From: Notolepis coatsorum
Taxonomy: Eukaryota > Chordata > Actinopteri > Aulopiformes > Paralepididae
NCBI GenBank assembly: GCA_963971535.1
Contig: OZ020588.1
Span: 120,729,505-120,793,504, forward strand
Length of the DNA: 64,000 nt
Direction of reading: 5' to 3'
In this document: positions 54,574 through 64,000 of the stretch, in pieces
How positions within the stretch are numbered: position 1 is the first letter of the stretch
Layout of the letters: each line of letters opens with the position of its first letter
Notes under the pieces: generated by a model
What the model was told of the DNA's origin: nothing
Databases searched by the model: none
What the model saw: the letters and a program-made list of their open reading frames with translations, nothing else
Position numbers and translations under genes: made by a program

Positions 54574-55879
54574 TCTTCTCCTCAGTAGAGTGAATTTTTC
54601 TTACAGCCAGGGTCACACACACAAGATAAGCGCCCTGAGTATTGAGCTGAATATACTGCCTTCCTGCTGGGCAGTATGTATATAGTATGTAAGTATTGAT
54701 TATACTTTCTAGTTTATTTAACATGTGCAATCAACATACACTGATCATTTTAGTTTATACGTTCATACACACAGTGAACCAGTGAATGTAGTGTAGGCAC
54801 AAAGCGTAACTGCCCCCCTCATTCTGCTGGAATGTGTCTTGCAGAAGATAGGACCTGTCCGGGGGAGGGAATTACACAGTCCTGAAGCCCACAGTATTAA
54901 CAGAGGACGGAACAATTGCACTGCTGTGATATACAAGATAATACATGGTCCTTCAGCATATACAATAAACATATATTTAATCCTCTATTTATATATGTTA
55001 ATGCTTAATATACTATATCACACAAGTGCCACAAGACAGAGAGAGAACAGGATGTCAATACAAAAAGGGTCACTGTAGTTTGTGGCACTTCAACACCCCC
55101 TCTGTCATCCTGGTTCTCCTGACTCCTGGAGTCCTGAAGCACGGTCACTGTCCCAATAACGTCTGTGAGGGGGAACGGGATGGCAAATGCTGGGTCATGT
55201 TGGCTGTGACTCTCAACACTAGCTGCTAACTAAGCTAAGCTAGCTCACAGGCACAGGAAATTAGTTTCATGGAGTTCTAATAGTGAGGAAAAGGGGGGGG
55301 GGGGCTCTCTCTGTACATTCAATGATGATGATCAATGAATTAGCCAAAAGTTACACTATAAAAACTAACTTGATAGTTGATGATAATATATATTTCACTT
55401 CATTAGCAAAAATATTGTAAAATCATTAAGTCTGCTATTCTTCCTTTCATGTGTGTGCATACATTTACTATAGGCTACTCTTTTTGACATGGATTAGGCT
55501 AATTAGCTTTAACAATCCTGATTCCTGAGCCTATTTTATTAAAAATTGAAGATATTGATTTAAATATGTATAGCCTATATATAATTTTTTTATTTTAATC
55601 ATATCTCCTGTGCACTACCATAGCGTGGAGTGGAGAGATATCACACAATGCATATAATAATTCATGGAAATATACTAAAAAGCTATTTATGGCCGGTAAA
55701 AAGATCTGGCTGGTAGTTTTATTTTTTTTTATCTAAAGCTAAAAATGGAGGAGGATACTCATTAAACATTTTGAAATATTCAATTGCAAATATATCAATT
55801 GTTGTAATTTTTCTGGTAAATGAATGTTTAGATTATCGATAAAATAATCAACTGATGAATCGATAACAAAAGAATCCAC
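54574..55879. other. No gene recognised
   Basis: AT-rich; a poly-G run near 55288; 'tatacaataaacatatattt' at about 54959 echoes a similar block at 53985. No coding signal. Confidence 0.35.
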
Positions 55880-56415
55880 AAACCGTGAATGAAATCTACT
55901 GTAAGTACAGTTACTTCTTTATAATGGAAATTGCACCACCATTTTTAATCGGATTGCAACGCAGATTTTTGCTAAATGTTCACAGAAAGGTAGATAAACT
56001 AACTGCGTTCTAATTTATGCCAATAATGTTCAGTTTTATGATAGATAATCATGAAAATTAAGATAAATAAAAAAATAATCCACAAATCATATGATTGACA
56101 GGAGTTGGCTTGAGCTGGGTAGTGTTGTTTTTCGAAATTCCAATGCCATTCGAAACCTCTGGGTCTCCTCTCCTCATATGACTACAAAGAAAATGGCGGC
56201 GCACATTCAAAATGGCGGATATTCGTTAATTTCTGAATACATTCCCAAAACTAATATTTCACTAATAACACTTTAACCTATTGGTAAACAAACGTATTGC
56301 TGAAAATATACACTGTGACTGCTGTTTTGACAGGGTTAGGGTCTTTACTCTTGGCTACATTTGAAGAAAAAATAATGGATGGATTTATGACGTCCGCTCG
56401 AGCTAAAGAGGTTAA
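55880..56415. mobile_element. TTAA-type miniature element, copy 3
   Basis: Right end CTAAAGAGGTTAA (TTAA 56412-56415). Shares 'atgaaatctactgtaagtac', 'cactttaacctattggtaaac' and intervening sequence with 14513-15187 (inverted) and 523-849. The left edge is not defined. Confidence 0.5.
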
Positions 56416-56673
56416 CGAAGACGTGTCCAGCCCATGGGGACATGGACGTCTGTTGTCGGGCCTTACAAATTGATTTCGCTTTGCCATCAACACCGCCCAC
56501 CATGAGAATACCGGGTTCACTCCCGCAGAGATTGCGCTTTATTTTGGACAATCAAAGGTTTGATTTGGTTTTGATAGTACTGGCACTAAAGAGCAGTGCT
56601 ACAAGGACTGGTAGGCCTCTGGATTAATTTAGTTATTAATGGACTGCAGTGCTGACGGGACTGTTCTTATTTC
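56416..56673. other. No feature seen
   Basis: Short unique stretch between the TTAA element and the SINE. Confidence 0.35.
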
Positions 56674-57134
56674 TTTTTTTTATCCACTTTTTCTCCCATT
56701 TTTTCTATATTTTCTCCCATCCCAATTTCGTATCATCCAATTCAACCCTCCCCTGTCACGGACGCTGTTTCTTGCCTCCCACAAGCCGGCTGCAATGTGG
56801 ACTAAGTCATACATAGCACAAGTCCCCTCCGGTACTTGAGGTAACAGCAGTCGCATCTTTTCACCTGCGCAGCTCGATCTCTCAGTGGCGAGGAGTAACG
56901 CGTGGGAGGCTCACGCTGCCCCCGACACTTCCTGATTCTACTGCGCAGGCGCACCAACCGACCTGTAGGAGTCGCTGTCCACAACGCCCGATCCCCACCC
57001 ATCAGTTTCCCACCCCCTAATACGGCCAATGTGTATTAGTACGGACGACCAGCTAAACTGAAAGCAAATGTGGAGCGCTGCCTAGCGTCTCCAGCATTTT
57101 GTGGCGAGTACCTTGCCCACTACGCCACGTAGCC
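56674..57134 (-). mobile_element. tRNA-derived SINE, family A, copy 4
   Basis: Minus-strand copy of the family at 39493, with an apparently identical central 228 bp. Head at 57134 (GGCTACGTGGCGTAGTGGGC on the minus strand). The B-box region is altered compared with copy 3. No clear target duplication, perhaps because it landed in a hAT-like element that is now truncated. Confidence 0.85.
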
Positions 57135-57410
57135 GATATTAATATTGCTGTTCTGGCCGATACCGATATTTACCGATGTCGATATCTCTGTATAGAAAAC
57201 ACTTTTTTATGATAATCAAATAAAGAGCTATTTTCCAAAACGCATATTTTTTTTTAACTTTTGTAACTTATTTTCAGAAATTACTGATATTTTGAAACTA
57301 TTAAGGCCAAAACATGTAAAAAAAATAATACATTTATATCGGCCCATATCGGCCCTATCTTGACATATCGGCCGATATTATATCGGCGGCCAATATATCG
57401 TGCATCACTA
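57135..57410. mobile_element. Right part of a CCGATA-rich hAT-like element
   Basis: Ends 'atatcgtgcatcacta' with CCGATA/TATCGG blocks as in the complete element at 54098-54565. The left end is missing; the SINE adjoins it. Confidence 0.65.
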
Positions 57411-57469
57411 GTTTCAGTCCTTGTCTACTTCCAACAGGTTTATGTATTATTTCAAGCTTGTTACAGCTA

Positions 57470-58790
57470 CTGTATGTGCTAAAAAACAGTTGGACTGGGT
57501 GCGAAGCTATCTAAATAAAAGACAACAATTTGTGACAATGAGAGATTATAAATCTGAATGTTTGGACATTGCTTGTGGTGTCCCTCAGGGGTCAGTGTTG
57601 GGTCCAAAACTGTTCATTTTGTACATTAATGAGATATGTAAAGTATCCGATATATTTAAATGTATTTTATTTGCGGATGACACTAATCTTTTTTTTTCTG
57701 GTGAGAATGTCCAGCAGCTTTTAGAGGTCATCACATCTGAAATGAAGAAATTGAAGGAATGGTTTGATAGAAACAAATTATCATTGAACTTGAGCAAAAC
57801 TAAAATTATGTTGTTTGGAAACTGTAGATTGGATACTCAGGTACAAGTTAAAATAAATGATGTGATTATTGAAAGAGTTTATGAAAATAAATTCCTAGGT
57901 GTAATAATAGACCATAAAATATGTTGGAAACCTCACATAAAACATGTCCAATCTAAACTCTCACGAAGCATTTCAGTCATGAGTAAAGTAAAGCACATTC
58001 TGGATAGAAAATCACTCTACATTCTCTACTGTTCACTAGTTTTACCATATTTAAATTACTGTCCTGAAGTCTGGGGAAACAATTATAATTCTACACTACA
58101 ACCACTTTTTATACCCCAAAAAAGGGCCATAAGGATAGTTCACATTGCAGGTTATCGTGATCACACTAACATATTGTTTTTGGAGTCAAAGACATTGAAG
58201 TTAAATGATCTTGTGGAATTTAAAACGGCACAATTAATGTATAAAGCAAAAAGTCATGCACTTCCAAGAAACATTCAAGGATTGTTCTTTGATAGGGACG
58301 GGGGTTATAATCTGAGGGGAGAACACAATTTAAAAGTGCTAAATGTACGCACTACCATGAGAAGACACTGCATCTCAATATGTGGAGTGAAACTATGGAA
58401 CAGTCTAAATGTGGTGCTAAAGAAATGTCCAAACATGAGACAATTCAAACTGATGTATAAGGAAATGATGTTCACAAGGTACAGGGATGAGGAAGGGACT
58501 TGATATTCACGGGTGTTTAAATTTTTATTTTATTTCTTTCGTGTTTTACATATATAGTTTTTGTTTTTTTGTTTTGCATATATATATTTTTTTTCTTTTC
58601 TTTTTTATGTTTTAAAATAGTACACTCATTTGAGTAGTGGAAAAGGGGTAGGATTAAATAAGTGTATACTGTACTTCTTCCTACTCCTTTTCGAACATGT
58701 AGATTGAGTTGTGTTTTGCTTTTGTTATTGTTTGTTTGTATTCATTGCATGTTCGAAATAAATATTTCAAATAAAAAAAATAAAAAAATC
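57470..58790 (+). mobile_element. 5'-truncated Jockey-superfamily LINE, longer copy
   Basis: Carries RT motifs B and C, the C-terminus, an AT-rich 3' UTR and an A-rich tail near 58770-58790. Close relative of the fragment at 5310-6307, sharing 3' UTR blocks 'cactcatttgagtagtggaa' and 'actccttttcgaacatgtag'. Confidence 0.85.
57475..58503 (+). pseudogene. LINE RT C-terminal half
   Basis: An uninterrupted frame: 'LDWVRSYLNKRQQFVTM', motif B CGVPQGSVLGPKLFILYIN, motif C LFADDTNLF, LSLNLSKTKIMLFGN, 'SLVLPYLNYCPEVWG', 'RRHCISICGVKLWNSL'. Motif A and the endonuclease are missing by 5' truncation, so it is non-functional although open. Seen next to hAT sequence. Confidence 0.85.
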
Positions 58791-59727
58791 TATGAGAAAT
58801 ATATCAACAAAAACATGATCATTTGGTGTCTTATTACTGGATCTTGTAAACGGGTCATAGTAGAGTTTTGATGATATGAATAGTGGAATGGCTTCCATCC
58901 TTTTTAGAGCTGGAAGCACCACACTTGAGAAAATCCACTACACACCAAAGTATTGGTAGGCTTGTGGGATCATAGGCATATCATAATGCAAATACATCCT
59001 GGATAGCACCCAAAATGCATAAGCCATAGAGAAAATATCAGCCAGTTTTGAATTTGAATGAAGTTAATCAAATATTTATTTTCACCTTATATTCATTTAT
59101 ATTTGAAAAAAATCTGAATGTAGCTTGCATACCATAATAACTAACCATAATATGGTATGTGTAAAATCTAAAGTATATACATGATACGTTCTTGATCAGT
59201 CAAATATTAGATGCCGAAGATCACCACAGGTGTTTAGACTTTTAGTATGTTAATTATATTATTATCTTCACCAGGCTGTGTGGAGATTAATGCCCTTGGT
59301 TGTGTGTGACTGTGTGTATCCAGAGCTAATTTCACCAACTACAAGGCTGTGGTGAATGAAACTGGCCACATTGACTGAGGAAAGGGAAGTGGAACATCGG
59401 TCATTAATTGCATTAATTTCTTTGTCCAGTGAAAAACATATTCAGGACAGAGAACCAGATTCCTGTACAGGGAACCAGTTTCCTGTTGTATCTCCACCAG
59501 TCAGAACACGTGGGGGGAGGTCATGTAATCGGTTGTGTGTGTATGTATGTCTGTCTGTGTGTCAATCAGGAGAAAAACTATAAGGCTGTGGGGGATGAAA
59601 CCCGGCGCACAGATACGCCAGAAATGGGGGAGAGAGAGATGTCTCTAATTATTTTGCAATTATATAGGATGGTTGGCAATCTTCCCTCTTCTTCTGTTTG
59701 TGCCTGAATAGAACATCCATCACCTCC
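58791..59727. other. No gene recognised
   Basis: AT-rich, no repeat partner in the window. The short frames at 59356-59707 show no family features. Confidence 0.35.
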
Positions 59728-60682
59728 TTAACACATTCGTGGCCAACCACATATATATACGTGTTTCGGATTCAACGCTTGAGGGCCAACCACGTATATA
59801 TACGTGGTAAGGTTGTTTTGCCTTTTATTCCATTGTAATATCCTACTCAATGTCACCGAGCGGCACTGCAGATTTACCCTACTCTTGGAAGTGCATTACC
59901 GGCCAGATCCTCATAGGGGCGCTGTCTCGATAATGCAGTGTTCCCTGTTACAGACCGTTTATTTTTATTTTATCATGGGTGGACTTTTTTGTTAGCCTAA
60001 AGCTATGCCTGTAGCTGTAGCATGTAGCTTGGAATACTTTTTGGGACGCTGAATTCAGTATGCAGTAAAGGAATATAGCATCAGCCAATGCACATATCGA
60101 TCTACCAGATGGCGATCGATAACTGGGAAATCCTGTTTGGGATCCAACCGGCCCACGGTAAGAGCTTTTTCACGTAAATTACAGCCAGATCGGGCCTTGT
60201 TCTCATAGCCAACCACCCGGTCAGCGTATGAGGCTAATGCCATTATTGGTAATTAATAATCAGAAACAATGTCCCCCGCCCCCCCCCCCCCCCTTTCATG
60301 CATTCATGGTGGACCATGATACAGATAATATGCATTTTGAGTTTTAGCTCTAGCTTGTGTATAGCCGAAACGCCATTCGATTTAACGTTATTAGCTTAGC
60401 GTCCTTTATTTCGCCTTCCAGGAAATACCCCAGAACATTGCGGTATATAGTTCATATTCACAAAGCTATAAAATGGGAACGTATTGATGAAAAAATTATT
60501 TCTTTAAGGCATATTGAAGGGACGGTTTATAGTGTCAATTGACAATGACAATGGACAGATAGCAATAATATAAAGTATAGATTTAGCTCTACAAACAGCC
60601 TCACGCACAATGAAAGGTAGTTATGATACGCTGGCCTTATAGAGTGAGATTAGACGGATCCCAGTGGCCGCGAAAGTGTTAA
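59728..60682. mobile_element. piggyBac-like miniature element, intact copy
   Basis: TTAA at 59728-59731 and 60679-60682. Ends TTAACACATTCGTGGCCA and, reversed, TTAACACTTTCGCGGCCA. The interior has ACGTATATATACGT palindromes close to the left end and a poly-C tract at 60275-60293 before 'tttcatgcattcatggtgga'. The same family as 5140-7067 without the LINE interruption. 947 bp between the TTAAs, no transposase. Confidence 0.85.
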
Positions 60683-61485
60683 TGTTCAATATCTTTATTG
60701 AACAAAATTATAACAAAGATATCCTCTTCCCATTCTGTGTACATGGTAGGTTGCTGTCTCTTGGCATCTTGTCCTATAGCCTACCCATCCTCAATTATGA
60801 TTTCTGTCTGGTCATTTGCATTTGCTTGAGGGTATCAAAGCATGCAAATATGAAATGGGGGACCCAGTGAAAACCAGTGAAAAAAAATAAGGCCGGCCAA
60901 AGCGCCACAGGATGACAAGGCGGACAGGGATTCACCAGACATGGTTGCCCACCTCTGCTATAGCGCCTTCCAGAGGGTAGGAAATCCTGCCTATGACATG
61001 ATATATCTATGGAATTCCCATTAACAGCCTGAGCCACTGGTAGGCTGTGCCACGACAAACCTTGTTTGGTGACCTTACTGCAGGAATTAAATCTAAATGA
61101 GAATTCATTGCACTAACACATATTAGTCAACCCATTAAATTGTGGAATCATAAACATGACAGAATACATATGAAAATCCCTTGTTAGGTTAGATTGTTAA
61201 CCTTCACATGCACATGCTGTACACATGCACAAATACACACAGAGCATCTCTAATGCATGCAAACAAACACACATACATACACATAAACAGAAATACAAAC
61301 TCATCCACACACACCAGGGTTACATTTAAAATGTATTCCATTACTGATTACCTGCTTTCAATTATCATTAGTAATGTGATTGATTGGATTACCCTATCAA
61401 TGGTAACACAGTAATCCCTCCACCCCCCACACTCACAAACACAACCCCCCTTCGCTCACTCTGTATACATACAGTACCACACATA
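60683..61485. other. No gene recognised
   Basis: Unique AT-rich sequence, then CA-rich from 61205. No coding signal. Confidence 0.35.
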
Positions 61486-61750
61486 CACACACCCTTCCAA
61501 CACACTGTATACATACTATACAGTACCACACATCCACACCATCCCAACACACTGTATACTGTACATACAGTACCACACACTCTTCCAACACACTATATAC
61601 ATACAGTACCACACATCCACACACCCTTCCAACACACTGTATACATACTGTACAGTACCACACATCCACACACCCTTCCAACACTGTATACATACAGTAC
61701 CACACATCCATACACCCTTCCAACACACTGTATACATTATACTGTACCAC
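61486..61750. repeat. Minisatellite of about 45-50 bp units
   Basis: About six copies of a unit containing CACACCCTTCCAACACACTG and TATACATACAGTACCACACA, with small length differences. Open frames on both strands here are repeat artefacts. Confidence 0.85.
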
Positions 61751-62204
61751 ACCTCCACCCACTTAATGATTAAATTAAATCGGCTACAAACCAATTCCCT
61801 GCAAATTATTGGGCATTATTGTACAGACCCTCAGCAGGGAGCCCATTTTCATTTAATAAACCCTTACAAACTACTCCATTGTCATTTACTCTCCTGCCTC
61901 TCTCATGCTTTTCTTTCACATCCATATATGCTGTCGTTCAGTTTGTTTTCTGATGATGTACGAGTATCATAAAATATGTTTAGGCATTCCCGTCACCCCT
62001 ATTGCCTTTCATATGATTGTAATGGTTCCTCTGCGCTCTTGTGATGTTGTCTATAAAACACACATTAATCAAACCCCTGGTGCAGCCGCACCTCCTAGAT
62101 TCTCAGGTGGTTGTTGCATTATGCTATAACAGTGTACAGTAAGTGTGCGCTCGCGCACATCTACAAAAGGAGAGGGGGGGGGGGACGTGTGGTTGTGTGC
62201 CGTC
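61751..62204. other. Diverged third copy of the CA-unit flank at 61986-62079
   Basis: 61986-62079 (GTCACCCCTATTGCCTTTCA ... TTGTGATGTTGTCTATAAAA) is a diverged version of 62205-62300, without the CA array, so the unit may be tandemly duplicated here. The rest is without features. Confidence 0.6.
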
Positions 62205-62486
<282 letters not shown>

Positions 62487-62815
62487 GCATGTGTATAGGC
62501 CTGTATGTGCATGCAAGCACATGCATGTGTGTGACATGAATTCACATACTGGACCTCATTATGTGTGTGTTTGTGTGATGAAAAAATACCTGATTAAAAA
62601 ATATCAAAACTAGGCGCCCCAGATGTGGACATGCATGTAAAGTTGTTAGGAACACATGAAAACATTATAAATGATTGAATATTAGGTTACTTACCCGTGA
62701 TAAATGTGAGCTCTATGTGCTATCCTGTGATTATAAAAGAGTAACTGAGCAGACCATGGAGCAGCAGAATAAATCAGCATTTATTTGTATGATAGAAAAC
62801 TGGACAATATTTTTT
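62487..62815. other. No gene recognised
   Basis: TG-rich then AT-rich sequence without coding signal. Confidence 0.35.
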
Positions 62816-62962
62816 AAATACGATTAGAACTAGAATTAGAAGAAATGTAAATAATAATGTGTAGGTTACTAGGATATTTTTGATAATTTGTACATTTTTG
62901 ATAAAAAAAATTTTCATGATTCACTGTGTCGAAAGCCTTTGATAAATCTAAGAAAATGCCTA
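62816..62962 (-). mobile_element. LINE RT fragment (motif A)
   Basis: The minus-strand translation contains LGIFLDLSKAFDTVNHE, the RT motif A of Jockey-superfamily LINEs, followed by unrelated-looking sequence. Too short for clade assignment. Confidence 0.65.
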
Positions 62963-62965
62963 AGG

Positions 62966-63060
62966 CAGTGGTTCTCAACCTTTTTACACCAAGTACCATC
63001 TGAGAACGTAGCTGGCTCTCCAAGTACCACCATATGGCCGACGTTAAAATACAGTCTATT
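62966..63060 (+). mobile_element. hAT-like left end fragment
   Basis: Begins CAGTGGTTCTCAACCTTTTT and continues 'aagtaccatctgagaacg', a well-known hAT-type terminal sequence. The right end is not in the window. Confidence 0.5.
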
Positions 63061-63094
63061 CAGCTATGTACAGTTCACGCAGGAGGCAAATGTA

Positions 63095-64000
63095 TTCTGT
63101 GGGATATTTGTGGATATCCTGAAGAATGTACTCAGTCAACCGAGATCAAGATAATAAGGTTTATTATCCAGACAGATAGAAATATACACATAGTATTTAG
63201 AGAGAGAATGGCTGAGGCTCTCGCCCCAGGTGATCAGCTGAAATGACCCAGGTAGAGACCTGGATTGTTCTCGGGAGGAGCCTTATATAGTCAAATGTGG
63301 TCCCATTTGATAGGTCAATTGGGTGGGGGGGGGACACAGGATAGGGGAGAAAGGGGAGGGGAATGTCTTTATATGAGAGTTGGGGGATCAATATATTATT
63401 CCACAGTTACTCACTTTTCTCTTCATAATGTGGGTGAGATTAATATATATTATACCAGGATTATTTGGAACAGGTAAAATATTGAAGAGTGAATAGATAT
63501 GGTAAAAGAATGGGACCGATGTAATCCATCGGTTATCAGATAATGAATTAAATAGAAAACAATTAAAATAATGAACATTTTGGCCAATGTGATCTGTTGG
63601 TTGGCATAACAGTTTAAAATAGAACTATTTACATACATGATTCATGACATGATTGCCTGGACTGCGGTCTGTGTTATTTTGATATCAGAGATGTGGGAAT
63701 AGATATCACCCTTTTCTTTTATTAATAATGGTCTGATTTAACCGCTCAAATACCTATATCAATGATTAGTCCTCAACTCTGATATCAATCACCAGACAAC
63801 ATAATCATTAGAAACTCTAGTTGTGCCTATATCTTGGCTTGGCACTTACCTCCAGTCATTCACGTCGTGAATCAGACATTTAAGTGGTAACTATGTGTCT
63901 TCATGATAATATCAATGGGAGCTAAGACACCGGGATATAGTGGGGCATGTCCAACATGGCAGAGGGGGCCTTGGATTGGAAGCAACTACACCCACATGGC
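63095..64000 (-). mobile_element. LTR-like sequence (fossil), minus strand, cut by window end
   Basis: On the minus strand: a TATA-like ACTATATAAGG near 63285, an AATAAA (GATAATAAACC) near 63168 about 115 bp downstream, then a U5-like segment ending near 63100 at CCCACA. The left part of the LTR would run to or past 64000. Confidence 0.45.

Overview
The window reads as accessory (intergenic or intronic) DNA from a teleost fish. It combines Rex1 and L2 LINEs, further Jockey-superfamily LINEs, tRNA-derived SINEs, hAT-, piggyBac- and Tc1/IS630-type DNA transposons, BEL/Pao and retrovirus-like LTR elements, a DIRS-like gag and many long CA/CT/AAT microsatellites. I recognise no named host protein-coding gene. 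Two exon-like open segments near 31.4 kb and 41.9 kb remain unidentified.

Region by region. 1-849: 3' part of an LTR sitting in a TTAA-type miniature element. 1260-2892: hAT miniature element with 8-bp target duplications and a long CT array. About 3.3-14.5 kb: an old BEL/Pao fossil cut up by three piggyBac-like miniature elements at TTAA sites, a SINE, a truncated L2 and a nearly full-length EN-RT LINE (9.9-13.46 kb). 14.5-20.5 kb: a pile of miniature elements, three SINE pieces, an inverted LINE fragment, an LTR carrying a Rex1 fragment, and a perfect solo LTR (19811-20515). 20.5-25.5 kb: simple repeats and a perfect hAT element (21942-22968).

25.5-44.25 kb is the most structured part. Two 634-bp direct repeats, about 98% identical, flank it. 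The left one is followed two bases later by a 19-nt primer-binding site complementary to the 3' end of tRNA-Thr, so this looks like an LTR element. Inside it sit a reverse L2 (26.5-30.1 kb) and a young BEL/Pao element (31910-41275; GACTG target duplications; tRNA-Tyr primer site). The 3' LTR of that BEL/Pao element carries a hAT element, which carries a SINE. What remains of the outer element has no gag/pol I can recognise, but has a duplicated leader with two splice-donor-like sites and the two exon-like segments.

44.25-64 kb: LTR-like stretches, a 12-copy minisatellite punctuated by TTAA, a Tc1/IS630 element with 64-bp perfect inverted repeats (47763-49204), a free-standing 512-residue DIRS-like gag frame (50564-52102), hAT and piggyBac-like miniature elements, a second EN-RT LINE fragment, and two inverted copies of a CA-repeat-bearing unit 9 kb apart.

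The genes do not form a pathway. The window is best read as layered transposition, and insertion order can be deduced from the target-site duplications.
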